Origin: an uncultured delta proteobacterium
GTDB lineage: Bacteria; Desulfobacterota; WTBG01; CAIYCZ01; CAIRTM01
NCBI GenBank assembly: GCA_903881505.1
Contig: CAIRTM010000067.1
Location: 1-55,363, forward strand
DNA: 55,363 nucleotides
Direction: 5' to 3'
Position 1 is the first letter of the stretch, and the number at the start of each line of letters is the position of its first letter. The notes beneath the pieces are model-generated. The model was given only the letters and a program-made list of their open reading frames with translations. It did not search any database and was not told where the DNA came from. Both the position numbers and the translations under genes were made by a program. Below, piece after piece: positions 16,326-24,460 of this stretch.

Positions 16326-16865
16326 ATGAAGAAGACACTCGCACTTGCATGTCTGGTGATTTTCATGGCGGCCGGCGCGGCACTGGCATCCGAGCCGATC
16401 CAGCTCAGCCTGACACCGGATGTCGCCATCCACAGCAAAACAACACGGATCGAGGGACTTTCGCTCAACATCTGGGGCGAAAACCCGCAGACCTCATTCG
16501 CCCTGGGTATCGTGAACGGGTTTACGGGCACGAGCAAGGGCTTCAGCCTGGGATTACTTCTCAGCTATGCCGACAGCTACAAGGGGTTTCAGCTCGGCTG
16601 CGTTAACTACATTAAAGGCACCATGCTCGGCGGGCATATGGGCTTTGTTAACTATGTGGAGAGCTCGGTCAAGGGGGTGCAGGTCGGCGGCGTGAATTAT
16701 GCCGGGCACCTCAATGGCCTTCAGCTGGGCGTTGTCAACTATGCCGCCTCGGCAACAACGGGCGTGCAGATCGGCATACTGAATTTGATTCCCAAGAACC
16801 AGTGGTTCAGCGCCTTCCCGGACCAGGTCGCCCCGGGCATGGTACTAGTCAACTGGCGTTTCTAA
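16326..16865 (+). CDS. Secreted repeat protein, LA_2272-like surface repeats
   Basis: This 179-residue protein has a clear signal peptide (about residues 1-22, ending A-L-A-S). The rest is an imperfect repeat of about 20-22 residues with the pattern G-x-Q-x-G-x-V-N-Y, seen about five times (L-G-C-V-N-Y, M-G-F-V-N-Y, V-G-G-V-N-Y, L-G-V-V-N-Y, I-G-I-L-N). This pattern matches the LA_2272-type surface repeat described from Leptospira and found in several Gram-negative groups. It probably folds as a beta-helix or small barrel at the cell surface. Function unknown. The start ATG 16326 has AAGGAGG at 16313-16319. A strong terminator follows. Confidence 0.75.
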   Translation: MKKTLALACLVIFMAAGAALASEPIQLSLTPDVAIHSKTTRIEGLSLNIWGENPQTSFALGIVNGFTGTSKGFSLGLLLSYADSYKGFQLGCVNYIKGTMLGGHMGFVNYVESSVKGVQVGGVNYAGHLNGLQLGVVNYAASATTGVQIGILNLIPKNQWFSAFPDQVAPGMVLVNWRF

Positions 16866-16887
16866 ACCACTCGCGACAGAGTCAGCA

Positions 16888-16922
16888 ACAAAGGGCCGGG
16901 CATGATATGCCCGGCCCTTTGT
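16888..16922 (+). terminator. Rho-independent terminator after the surface-repeat gene
   Basis: A perfect 16-bp stem (ACAAAGGGCCGGGCAT / ATGCCCGGCCCTTTGT) with a 3-base loop is followed by TTTT at 16922-16925. Because the stem begins with A-rich and ends with T-rich bases it could work on both strands, also for the minus-strand DUF1232 gene that ends at 16968. Confidence 0.85.
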
Positions 16923-16967
16923 TTTGCTGCCTGTCCGGCGGAACGACTGCGGGTCCGCTGAAGACGC

Positions 16968-17348
16968 TCAGGCGCCCCGGGTTAGCCAGTATCCGATCCC
17001 GGCGGCGCACGCGATCCACACGGCAATGACGAGGCAGGCTGCAACGGCGCTCGTCGGCTGCCCGGACAGCTCAGCTGCCCTGGCACGGCTTGCCTCGATT
17101 ACTTCAGCCGGCGTCAGTTTGATGATAAGGAAGATGCCGACGGGCAGCAGGATCAGGTCGTCAAGATAGCCGATCACCGGGATAAAATCGGGAATCAGGT
17201 CGATCGGGCTGATCGCGTATGCCGCCACGGCGAGGGCGAGCAGCCGGACCACCCATGGCGTCCTGGGATCGCGGGCGGCGAAGTACACGGTGAGGGCATC
17301 GTGCCTGATGCGCTTTGCCGCGTTGCGCAGCGCGCTTACGTATTTCAT
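16968..17348 (-). CDS. DUF1232 (YkvA-like) small membrane protein
   Basis: This 126-residue protein has the DUF1232 core with the hallmark I-S-P-I-D-L-I-P-D-F-I-P-V-I-G-Y-L-D-D motif (about residues 46-64), set in two hydrophobic segments. A third membrane segment lies near the C-terminus (about 100-122). DUF1232 proteins are widespread with no firm function. The gene starts 4 bases after the stop of the CGGC-domain gene, so the two form one operon. The terminator at 16888-16922 lies downstream and can serve both directions. Confidence 0.9.
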   Translation of the reverse strand: MKYVSALRNAAKRIRHDALTVYFAARDPRTPWVVRLLALAVAAYAISPIDLIPDFIPVIGYLDDLILLPVGIFLIIKLTPAEVIEASRARAAELSGQPTSAVAACLVIAVWIACAAGIGYWLTRGA

Positions 17349-17352
17349 GGCA

Positions 17353-17781
17353 TCAATCGGCTTTTTGCCGGGTTTTATAGCGTCCGGCCTGCCGGCGACC
17401 TTCGGCCTTCAGGCTGATGGAGGTTGTTTCGCGCACATCAAGCCCGAGCCTGCCGATAAGTTCTTTCAGATAATCAAGGTGGGGGCAGCAGGGGCCGTGG
17501 TAGTTGTCCCTGGTGATGCAGGAGGAGAGCTGGACAACGATCCTGTCTTTTTCGATGCCCTCCTTGGTCTTTATCTTGCGCACAAGATTGCCGAGCTTGC
17601 GGTGCAGGGCCCGGCCGCAGCACCCTCCGCAGGTCATGTAGAGCGTGCGGTATGTTTTGTCAGCGGGGTAGTGCGCAAACCCGCCGGTTCGTTCGTGAAA
17701 CGCCCGCTCGCACATGTATCCTGAGCAGCGCTGCTTCACAAGGTGGCACTGCACGATGGCGATATAGTCCTTTTTTTCCAT
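17353..17781 (-). CDS. CGGC-domain protein (putative metal-binding)
   Basis: This 142-residue protein is rich in cysteine. It carries the C-G-G-C motif that names the family (Y-M-T-C-G-G-C-C-G-R), an early Q-C-H and C-S-G-Y-M-C-E pair, and a later S-S-C-I-T-R-D-N-Y-H-G-P-C-C-P-H block. The spacing suggests bound metal or an iron-sulfur centre, but no activity is established. Start ATG 17781 has AAGGA 5 bases upstream. A longer frame to 17856 would run into the candidate promoter at 17852-17881. It is cotranscribed with the DUF1232 gene. CGGC proteins are common in anaerobic bacteria and archaea. Confidence 0.82.
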   Translation of the reverse strand: MEKKDYIAIVQCHLVKQRCSGYMCERAFHERTGGFAHYPADKTYRTLYMTCGGCCGRALHRKLGNLVRKIKTKEGIEKDRIVVQLSSCITRDNYHGPCCPHLDYLKELIGRLGLDVRETTSISLKAEGRRQAGRYKTRQKAD

Positions 17782-17851
17782 GTTATCCTTTGAACAGGCT
17801 CTCAAAGAGGCCGATTTGTCTGATAATGGGGGAACGCCCCAGGTTGACGTA

Positions 17852-17881
17852 TTCATAGCTGTTTTGTAAATCTAATGTCAA
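17852..17881 (-). promoter_or_regulatory. Promoter for the CGGC-DUF1232 operon
   Basis: On the minus strand TTGACA (17881-17876) is followed after 18 bases by TATGAA (17857-17852). The leader to ATG 17781 is about 65 bases. The 18-base spacer matches other strong promoters in this window. Confidence 0.6.
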
Positions 17882-18015
17882 ACGGTTTATCTGATTTCCG
17901 TCCGAGTTTACATGGACGGGCTTGCACTGTGGGCTGGGTGAGATTTTAAACCTCAAACATTTTGAGCGAAGCATTACGGAGTTTGAGCATGCCCCGTTGC
18001 AGCGCAGGCCGGCAC

Positions 18016-18570
18016 TCACAAAGCAAGGCCGGCGGAGGCGACAATGGCGGCGCCGCGTTCGCGCATGGTCGCGAGCGCGCGCCGGCCGTCGCCGGGGTGC
18101 AGGTCAACGGCCCTGACGCAGTCCTCGATAACGATGGTTGCAAAGCCGTGGCGCAGAGCGTCAAGCACGGTTTCCTTTACGCAGTAATCGGTGGCAAGCC
18201 CGCAGACAAAAAGCTCTTCCACTGCCTGCTCACGCAGAAAGGCGGCAAGGTCCAGGTTGGTTGATTCAAAATCGCTGTATCCGTCGTCCTCAAGGCTCGT
18301 GCCTTTTTCAAGAAAGCAGTCAACGGCAGCAATGGTCAGGTCCGGGTGAAAATCGGCTCCGCGGGAACCGCGCACGCAGTGCACGGGCCATTTTTCAAAG
18401 TGCCGGGAGCCCCGCGGATGCATGTCGCGAGATGCCACGACAAGGTCGAACCTGCTCATGATGCGGTTAACGGGGGCGATGATTTCATCGCCCCCGGTTA
18501 CGGCAAGCGCCCCTCCCGGGCAGAAGTCGTTCTGCAGGTCGACGATCAGCAGGCAGCGTTTTTTAGCCAT
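18016..18570 (-). CDS. pncA: Nicotinamidase
   Basis: This 184-residue cysteine hydrolase turns nicotinamide into nicotinate for NAD salvage. The catalytic aspartate is in D-L-Q-N-D-F-C-P-G-G-A-L, and the nucleophile cysteine is in G-L-A-T-D-Y-C-V-K-E-T. The metal-binding D-x-H is seen as S-R-D-M-H-P, and the lysine is likely the one in K-W-P-V-H-C. The start ATG 18570 overlaps the pncB stop by 8 bases, so translation of the two is probably coupled. The pairing with pncB gives a full two-step route from nicotinamide to nicotinate mononucleotide. Confidence 0.95.
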   Translation of the reverse strand: MAKKRCLLIVDLQNDFCPGGALAVTGGDEIIAPVNRIMSRFDLVVASRDMHPRGSRHFEKWPVHCVRGSRGADFHPDLTIAAVDCFLEKGTSLEDDGYSDFESTNLDLAAFLREQAVEELFVCGLATDYCVKETVLDALRHGFATIVIEDCVRAVDLHPGDGRRALATMRERGAAIVASAGLAL

Positions 18571-19984
18571 GGCGGCGGCGCTCTTCAATAAGCGTTTGCC
18601 GGAGCCGGTAGAGCTGTTCGCTCAGGCCTACCCTGTAGACATGCGGGTTGGCAAAGCGTTTGTGCTCGTCGGGCAGCAGGCCAAAGCGTTCGCGGGCAAA
18701 GGCCTGCGATGTTTTCAGGCCGGGGAAGTCCGCAGCCAGCCTGCCCGCGCGCACCACAGGAAAGAACACGGGGTCGGGACGCATTGCGGGCCGCTGCACC
18801 GCGGTTGTATGGAATGACACGGTCGGGTGCCTGATGAGATCGAGGCAGCTTTCGGCCTCTGCCTCAAGGGCAAGGGCGTCGATCAGAAATTTTCCCTGCC
18901 GGTCAACGTAGCGCAGGACTTTTTTCCTGCCGGGGTTGTTTATTTTTTCCGGATTTTCGGAAATCTTGATGGTCGGCGAGCCGCCTACTTCGCACAGCTT
19001 GTAAATGCCGTCAAGGGCCGGCTGGTCGCAGGCGCAAATCATCCTCGTTCCCACTCCGAAGATGTCGATGGGCGCCTGCTGGTCAAGCAGGCTTTCAATG
19101 AGGTGCTCATCGAGCTGATTGGATGCGACAATTTTAACATACCCGAGGCCGGCTTCGTCGAGCATGGCGCGGGCCCTTTTGCTCAGGTAGGCCATATCGC
19201 CCGAGTCAAGGCGTATGGCCCGAAGCCGTTCGCCGCGGCCCTCCATCTCGCGGGCCACGCGCACGGCATTGGGAACGCCGGAGGCCAGGGTATCGTAGGT
19301 ATCGACAAGCAGGGTGCAGTTTTTCGGGTACAGACCGGCATAGGCGCTGAAGGCGGCCTGCTCGCTTTCAAAGCTCTGGATCCAGCTGTGCGCGTGGGTG
19401 CCCGCAACCGGAATGCCGAAATTTTTTGCCGCCAGGGTGTTCGAGGTGCCGGCAGTCCCGCCGATAAACGCCGCCCGAGTCGCCGCCATGGAGGCTTCGG
19501 CCTGGGCGCGCCTCAGCCCGAAGTCCATGACCGCTCTGCCGCGCGCAGCCGATACGACGCGCATGGTTTTTGTGGCCACGAGAGTCTGGAAGTTAACGAT
19601 GTTGAGAAGCATGCTTTCAAGCAGCTGCGCTTCGATGACAGGTGCGCTGACGCGCATGAGGACATCGTCGGGGAAGACGATATCTCCCTCCCTGAATGCA
19701 TCAATGTCTCCCGTGAACCGGAACGTTCCCAGCCAGTCGAGGAAATCGGCACGGAAGCCAAGGCCTTTCAGGTAGGCTGTTTCGTCGTCCGAATATGAGA
19801 AGGCAAGGGCGCTTTGCACAGCCTGCTCCAGGCCGGCAAAAACCGCATAGCCTCCGCCGAACGGCGCTGAGCGGAAATAAAGGTCGAAGGTGGCTCGGAC
19901 GTCTTTTTTGCCGCTGCAGAAATAGCCCTGCGCCATGGTGAGTTCGTAAAAGTCGGTATAGAGGCCTGAGCGGGTTGGGTCCAT
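18563..19984 (-). CDS. pncB: Nicotinate phosphoribosyltransferase
   Basis: This 473-residue enzyme couples nicotinate with PRPP to form nicotinate mononucleotide. It starts with the family opening L-Y-T-D-F-Y-E-L-T-M-A-Q-G-Y. The active-site histidine region G-T-H-A-H-S-W-I-Q-S-F is near the middle. The L-D-S-G-D-M-A-Y-L-S block and the G-V-G-T-R-M phosphate-binding region follow. ATG 19984 is preceded by AGGA at 7 bases and is where homology begins; a frame to 20056 is less likely. It overlaps pncA, which lies downstream in the same operon. Confidence 0.95.
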   Translation of the reverse strand: MDPTRSGLYTDFYELTMAQGYFCSGKKDVRATFDLYFRSAPFGGGYAVFAGLEQAVQSALAFSYSDDETAYLKGLGFRADFLDWLGTFRFTGDIDAFREGDIVFPDDVLMRVSAPVIEAQLLESMLLNIVNFQTLVATKTMRVVSAARGRAVMDFGLRRAQAEASMAATRAAFIGGTAGTSNTLAAKNFGIPVAGTHAHSWIQSFESEQAAFSAYAGLYPKNCTLLVDTYDTLASGVPNAVRVAREMEGRGERLRAIRLDSGDMAYLSKRARAMLDEAGLGYVKIVASNQLDEHLIESLLDQQAPIDIFGVGTRMICACDQPALDGIYKLCEVGGSPTIKISENPEKINNPGRKKVLRYVDRQGKFLIDALALEAEAESCLDLIRHPTVSFHTTAVQRPAMRPDPVFFPVVRAGRLAADFPGLKTSQAFARERFGLLPDEHKRFANPHVYRVGLSEQLYRLRQTLIEERRRHG

Positions 19985-20131
19985 CGCAGCGTCCTGACGG
20001 GGAGCATGGTCGTGTCGTATGCCTTGAAGCATAGCGCAGGACACGGGGTATTGCAAAAACTAGTTTAGCGGCGGTTTGCCGCGCTATCATGCCCGGGCCG
20101 GGAGCTGGCGCAGGGCAGGCCGCGGATCAGC

Positions 20132-20431
20132 TCACGGTCCACCGCGATGCGCCGGTTTCAGGCTGACCAGGGTTGCGCCCCAGGATCCGCCGGTTTCATC
20201 GGCAAGGCGGAAGGATGCAACCCCGGGAAGCTGCTCCAGCGCGGCATGTACGGTCCTGCGAAGTGCGCCGGTGCCCTTGCCGTGAATGATGCGTATTGTA
20301 AGAATATTGAGGCGCCGGCATTCGGCAATATAGTCGGCGACAAGCGCCGCCACCTCGCGCGGCTGAAACGTGTGCAGGTCAAGCGTGCCGTCGATCGGAA
20401 TTTCAACCGGTTTCATTTCATCCGCGCCCAT
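20132..20431 (-). CDS. Stand-alone Smr (MutS2 C-terminal-type) domain protein
   Basis: This small protein of about 99 residues is a single Smr domain. It has the L-D-L-H-T-F motif (about 17-22) and the H-G-K-G-T-G-A-L-R motif (about 51-59), which together form the proposed nuclease or nucleic-acid-binding site. Smr domains nick or bind branched DNA or act on RNA at stalled ribosomes. ATG 20431 was chosen because AAGGG lies 6 bases upstream; ATG 20437 is also in frame. It stands alone and is divergent from the membrane-protein gene at 20530. Confidence 0.88.
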   Translation of the reverse strand: MGADEMKPVEIPIDGTLDLHTFQPREVAALVADYIAECRRLNILTIRIIHGKGTGALRRTVHAALEQLPGVASFRLADETGGSWGATLVSLKPAHRGGP

Positions 20432-20529
20432 GAGCATCCCTTAAGATTGAAATTGCATGCCGCGCCTCTTCATGTTACATCACAACTGTTTGCGAAACAA
20501 ATTTTGACATTGGCATATGGAGGAACACC

Positions 20530-21153
20530 GTGATGGTATTGAAGCGAGATGTTGTTCTGGCTATCGGCTCCTATCTTCTGCTCATGGCCCTTGCCGTCAA
20601 GTTCAGCCTGATGGACGGGCTCGGCAAGGATGAAAGCGCCCACCTGGCAGCATCCGGCTGGATGTACGCGCGCCGGCTGGTCATGGTCTTTTTCGCGTGC
20701 GTTCTGCCGCTGCTGTGCGGCCGGAGCGGGATTGCCGTCTATGGCTGGCGCGTTACCCCCCGCTGGCTCGCTATTGCCGCGGGGACCGGCATTGTAATCG
20801 GCTTCGGCAATCCGGGGGGCTTTGATCCGATGAGCGCGGTTGCCGTTGTGCTTGCGGCCTTTCACACGTTCGCAACAGAATTATACTTCAGGGCCTACCT
20901 GATAACAACCTTTGCCCGCCGCTGCAAAGGGTTCTGGGCCCCGATTATGCTTTCAGCCATCATGTACGGGATGTCCTATTTAACCGTCTACAATATCTGG
21001 TTTCATCAGTGGCCCTATTTCAAGGTTGTAGCCGTGGCTCTTTTCACCGTCCTTGGCATTATCTTCGGCTACAGCTATCGCAAATCGCAATCATTTCCGG
21101 TACCGTGGGCCATGCACTTTTTCGGAGTGCTTAAGTACCGGATGCTGTTGTAG
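20530..21153 (+). CDS. CPBP/CAAX-protease-like membrane protein, motifs degenerate
   Basis: This 207-residue protein has about six membrane segments and looks like a CPBP-type intramembrane metalloprotease homologue. In the first motif, T-E-L-Y-F-R keeps the second Glu and the Arg of E-E-x-x-x-R but has Thr for the first Glu. The middle F-x-x-x-H motif lacks its His (M-Y-G-M-S-Y). The last motif retains a His (M-H-F-F-G). Protease activity is therefore doubtful. The start is GTG 20530 or ATG 20533, with GGAGG at 20519-20523. It converges on the hydrolase gene with 12 bases between stops. Confidence 0.6.
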   Translation: MMVLKRDVVLAIGSYLLLMALAVKFSLMDGLGKDESAHLAASGWMYARRLVMVFFACVLPLLCGRSGIAVYGWRVTPRWLAIAAGTGIVIGFGNPGGFDPMSAVAVVLAAFHTFATELYFRAYLITTFARRCKGFWAPIMLSAIMYGMSYLTVYNIWFHQWPYFKVVAVALFTVLGIIFGYSYRKSQSFPVPWAMHFFGVLKYRMLL

Positions 21154-21165
21154 CAAACCGTCAGA

Positions 21166-21963
21166 TCACCGGTCAGGCACAGGGACTGGAGCCTGCAATT
21201 GCCCTTCTGCCTGCCGGCAGCGCTCAAAAAAATCGCTTACGCGGTCGTTGAACGCATCACGCGCTTCAAGCATCACGACATGGCCGGCATCCGCAATTGT
21301 CGCGAGCTCTGCTTCGGGCAGCATGGCGGCCAGTTCGGCGGGCATCTCCGGCGGGGTGACGAAATCGTTTGCACCGCGCATGACAAGCGCCGGGGCTGCG
21401 ACCGCGCCGATCCATGAACGGCTGTCAAAGCGTCCTGCTGCCAGCAGGTCGGCATGCAGCGCGGGGCTGCCGTTGTTTTTCAGGAACGCGTAGGCCCGCA
21501 GGAACTGCTGCGGTATGAGGCGCCGCGCTTCGGGCGCTTCAGGGTCGATGTTTTTTTCAAAAAGTTCACGGTAGGTCCCGGAAAACTTGAACCGCGTGCC
21601 GGTGCCGATCAAGACAAGGCCGGCAACCTGTCCGGGATGCAGCCGGGCATATTCCTGGGCGATCGCGCCGCCGAAGGAGTGGCCCATCAGGAAAAACCGC
21701 TGCAGCGCCAGCGCCAGCGTGAAGGCGTTCAGCCAGTGCGCATATTCCTCCGCTGAGCGCAGCGCCTTCCCCTCCGAGCGGCCGTGGCCGGGCAGGTCAG
21801 GCGCTATAACGGCATAGCAGCGCCGCAGGCGGCTGATCTGCGCGCTCCACACAATGCTGTCGGCGCCTGATCCGTGCAGGCATACCAGAACGGGCGCATT
21901 CTCCGGGTTGCGCGCTGGTGCGCGGTAATGGATGATAGAGCCGTTAATCGTCAGTTCAGGCAT
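21166..21963 (-). CDS. Alpha/beta-fold hydrolase
   Basis: This 265-residue protein has the full alpha/beta-hydrolase layout. The oxyanion-hole H-G-S-G is at 30-33, D-L-P-G-H-G-R-S at 56-63, and the nucleophile elbow G94-H-S96-F-G98. The acid residue is in R-G-A-N-D-F-V-T, and the catalytic histidine is in D-A-G-H-V-V-M-L-E. No signal peptide is seen, so it is likely cytoplasmic. The substrate is not predictable; the family includes esterases, lactonases and C-C hydrolases. It lies alone, with tolC divergent. Confidence 0.9.
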   Translation of the reverse strand: MPELTINGSIIHYRAPARNPENAPVLVCLHGSGADSIVWSAQISRLRRCYAVIAPDLPGHGRSEGKALRSAEEYAHWLNAFTLALALQRFFLMGHSFGGAIAQEYARLHPGQVAGLVLIGTGTRFKFSGTYRELFEKNIDPEAPEARRLIPQQFLRAYAFLKNNGSPALHADLLAAGRFDSRSWIGAVAAPALVMRGANDFVTPPEMPAELAAMLPEAELATIADAGHVVMLEARDAFNDRVSDFFERCRQAEGQLQAPVPVPDR

Positions 21964-22144
21964 GCAGCCGCTCCGTTGCGTGCGTTCAAGTGCATTGAGC
22001 CGATACGAACTGGCAGTATAGCATAAAATCAGTTCGGCGTCGGGATCGGGAGCAAAACCCGTTCAGGGTTCAAACATCGGGATCGCTATCGTGTTCGGTG
22101 TCGAATACGTTCGAGCAATCCAACACCCGGGCTAAATATATTTA

Positions 22145-22172
22145 TTGCATAATAAAATTTTTTGTATACAAT
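22145..22172 (+). promoter_or_regulatory. Candidate promoter of the tolC-marR operon
   Basis: TTGCAT (22145-22150) and TACAAT (22167-22172) are spaced by 16 bases. The -10 box lies inside the inverted repeat described as a candidate operator. The ribosome binding site AAAGGAG is at 22192-22198. Confidence 0.5.
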
Positions 22173-22186
22173 CTAATAGTGTACAA
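22162..22186. promoter_or_regulatory. Candidate MarR operator (inverted repeat over the -10 box)
   Basis: TTGTATAC and GTGTACAA form an inverted repeat with a 9-base centre and one mismatch in 8. The size and symmetry fit MarR dimer sites, and a MarR gene lies at the end of the operon. It covers the -10 box, so binding would block transcription. Confidence 0.5.
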
Positions 22187-22205
22187 ACATTAAAGGAGCA
22201 TTGCC

Positions 22206-23804
22206 ATGTTGAAGAGCCTTAAAGCGCTGTGGCTGATTGCAGCTGTATCAGGTTTGGCAGGTTTCGTGCCGTGGGCTCAGGCGCAGGACATGCCGGCGGC
22301 GGATAATCAAACCGCTGCAGCCGCTTTGCGCATTGCCGACAACAGCATTTCAATGCCGCTTGAAAGCGTCCTGCTGCTGGCCCTGAAAAACAACCTCGAT
22401 ATCACCTTCGCCAGCATGCAGCCTGCTGCGGCTGAAACCGACATCATGCGCGAAAAGGGGCAGTTTGACACGATTTTCAATTCCGAGTTTTCCAAGTACC
22501 GCGAGAAAAAGCAGGTTGCCAATTTTCTTGCAGGCGCTGTTCCTAGTGCTGATCCAGTAACGGAAATATGGCAGGAGCGCTATAATTTCGACGCCGGGCT
22601 GCAGAAGAAGTTTCTGCTGGGCACTGAGGCTGAGTTGAAGTTAAGTCACCAGGAATCAAGGTCGGACCTCTCCTTTGCGGGCCTGGTCCCTGAATACTAC
22701 AGCGAACTCGTGCTGGGCCTGACCCAGCCGCTGCTGAAAGACTTCGGCATCGAGATCGGCCGCACGTTTATTAAAATCGCCAATTTGAATTACGAGATCT
22801 CCGAGCAGCAGTTCCGCAGGGATGTCATGGATGTGCTCTACCAGGTTGAGTCCTTTTACTGGGACCTCTATTACTGGATTTCCGAGCTCGGCAGCAAGCG
22901 CAAATCGCTGGAGCGCGCCAGGGACCTTGAGCGGACTACCCGCGCCCGGATCGAGGCCGGAACAGTCGCGCCTATCGAAATCTATCAGTCCGAGGCCGAA
23001 GTGGCCCAGAGGACCCAGGAGGTTATCCTGGCCGAATCAAGGGTGCGCCAGGCCGAGGACAATCTTAAAAAGGCCTTGAACCTTTACCGGGACCAGCGCT
23101 ACTGGAATGTCGTCGTAAGGCCGACCGATATACCTGAAAAAAGCATGCTTCAGCCCGCGGAAACAGACTGCATTGAGGTCGCGCTCGAAAAGCGCCCTGA
23201 TATCAAACAGGCCCGGCTCGGCCTTGATATCAGCGGTACGCAGCTGCGCTACAGCAAGAACCAGCTGTTGCCCCGGGTCGATCTGTTCGGATCGATCGGC
23301 ACCAACGGCCTGTCAGGCTCTCCGGTGGACGGCGGGGATACGACATGGCGAGGCAACCGCAAAGACAGCATGGACTATTTGAATGACGGCGATTACTACA
23401 CCTATCAGGCCGGCATCAGGCTGCAGTTTCCGCTGGAAAACAGGCTGGCAAGGAGCCAGCACGCGCGCGCCCGGATTGAGGCAGCCCAGGCCGAAACAAC
23501 GCTTCAAAATGTCGAGAACACCATCGTCAACGAGGTGCGCGACGCGATCCGCAAGATTGCGACCAGCCGCGAGCTGATTGATTCGAGCTATGCCACGCTG
23601 AAAGCAAACCAGGAAAAACTCAAGGCGGAAGAGAAAAAGTATGACGTCGGCATGTCAACGGCGTTTGCCGTGCTGACCTACCAGTCCGACCTTGCCGACG
23701 CTGAAAGAAACCTGACGCTGTCTTTGACAGAGCACCGCAAGGCGCTCGCCAACCTGCAGCGCGTCATGGGCACGCTGCTCGAGGACAAGGGCCTGGCGCT
23801 GTAG
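22206..23804 (+). CDS. TolC family outer-membrane efflux protein
   Basis: This 532-residue protein has a signal peptide (about 1-26, A-Q-A-Q-D) and the two repeated helical hairpins of the TolC family. The first has the L-L-A-L-K-N-N-L-D-I start at about 58-67, and later come the L-P-R-V-D-L-F-G-S-I strand and a long coiled helix (A-R-A-R-I-E-A-A-Q-A-E). TolC trimers form the outer-membrane channel of tripartite pumps and type I secretion. No membrane-fusion protein or inner-membrane pump is next to it. It is followed by marR, so drug-inducible control is likely. AAAGGAG lies 7 bases before ATG 22206. Confidence 0.93.
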   Translation: MLKSLKALWLIAAVSGLAGFVPWAQAQDMPAADNQTAAAALRIADNSISMPLESVLLLALKNNLDITFASMQPAAAETDIMREKGQFDTIFNSEFSKYREKKQVANFLAGAVPSADPVTEIWQERYNFDAGLQKKFLLGTEAELKLSHQESRSDLSFAGLVPEYYSELVLGLTQPLLKDFGIEIGRTFIKIANLNYEISEQQFRRDVMDVLYQVESFYWDLYYWISELGSKRKSLERARDLERTTRARIEAGTVAPIEIYQSEAEVAQRTQEVILAESRVRQAEDNLKKALNLYRDQRYWNVVVRPTDIPEKSMLQPAETDCIEVALEKRPDIKQARLGLDISGTQLRYSKNQLLPRVDLFGSIGTNGLSGSPVDGGDTTWRGNRKDSMDYLNDGDYYTYQAGIRLQFPLENRLARSQHARARIEAAQAETTLQNVENTIVNEVRDAIRKIATSRELIDSSYATLKANQEKLKAEEKKYDVGMSTAFAVLTYQSDLADAERNLTLSLTEHRKALANLQRVMGTLLEDKGLAL

Positions 23805-23878
23805 AGGCTGCCGGGAAGGAACCGCAGGCGTTGAGAACTCCGGCCCTGCGGGACCAGTGATTTTTATGAGGAGTTGAA

Positions 23879-24331
23879 ATGGCAACAATGGCATCATTTG
23901 AAAAAGTCAATGATCTGATCGGTGTGATTCACCGCTGCATGCGGCGTTTTTTCGAATCGCAGATGAAAAAATACGACATCACGCCGCCGCAGTTTGAAGT
24001 GCTGGTGATTTTGTGGAATGAGGACGGGCTGGTCTTGAGCGATCTGGGCCGGCGCCTGTCCCGGGACGGGCCCACGATCACCGGCATTATCGACCGGATG
24101 GAGAAAAAGCAATTGCTGGTGCGTCGGCGCAATACGCGCGACCGCCGGGTCATACAGGTCTACCTGACCGAAAAAGCATGGGAAATCAAGGATAATCTCA
24201 TGAAAATGCAGAAAGAGGCCGGCATGGACATCACCGGCAATTTCTCCGATCAGGACATCAAAACCCTGGAGGAACTGCTGCACAAGGTGCTGGTCAATGT
24301 TGAAGAAAAGATAATGCCGCATGTGGATTAA
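23879..24331 (+). CDS. MarR family transcriptional regulator
   Basis: This 150-residue protein has the winged helix-turn-helix of the MarR family. The recognition region is L-S-D-L-G-R-R-L-S-R-D-G-P-T-I-T-G-I-I-D-R-M-E, followed by the wing with R-N-T-R-D-R-R-V. N- and C-terminal helices would form the dimer. MarR proteins usually repress a nearby operon and release DNA when a phenolic or lipophilic ligand binds. Here the target is probably the tolC promoter. GAGGAG lies 5 bases before ATG 23879. It follows tolC by 74 bases on the same strand. Confidence 0.93.
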   Translation: MATMASFEKVNDLIGVIHRCMRRFFESQMKKYDITPPQFEVLVILWNEDGLVLSDLGRRLSRDGPTITGIIDRMEKKQLLVRRRNTRDRRVIQVYLTEKAWEIKDNLMKMQKEAGMDITGNFSDQDIKTLEELLHKVLVNVEEKIMPHVD

Positions 24332-24460
24332 AAAATGTTTCTCTAACCGGCCGAAATGTGGTATATATTAAAACTTAGCGCGCAAACAAACCAGTCGCTA
24401 GAGCCATACGGTAACAAGCAACCGGCAAGAATAAAAAAAGCGTGAAAGGAGACAGGTAAC

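Noticed and set aside
17783-18019. Minus-strand frame of 78 codons between pncA and the CGGC gene
   Set aside because: No ribosome binding site and it covers the CGGC promoter.
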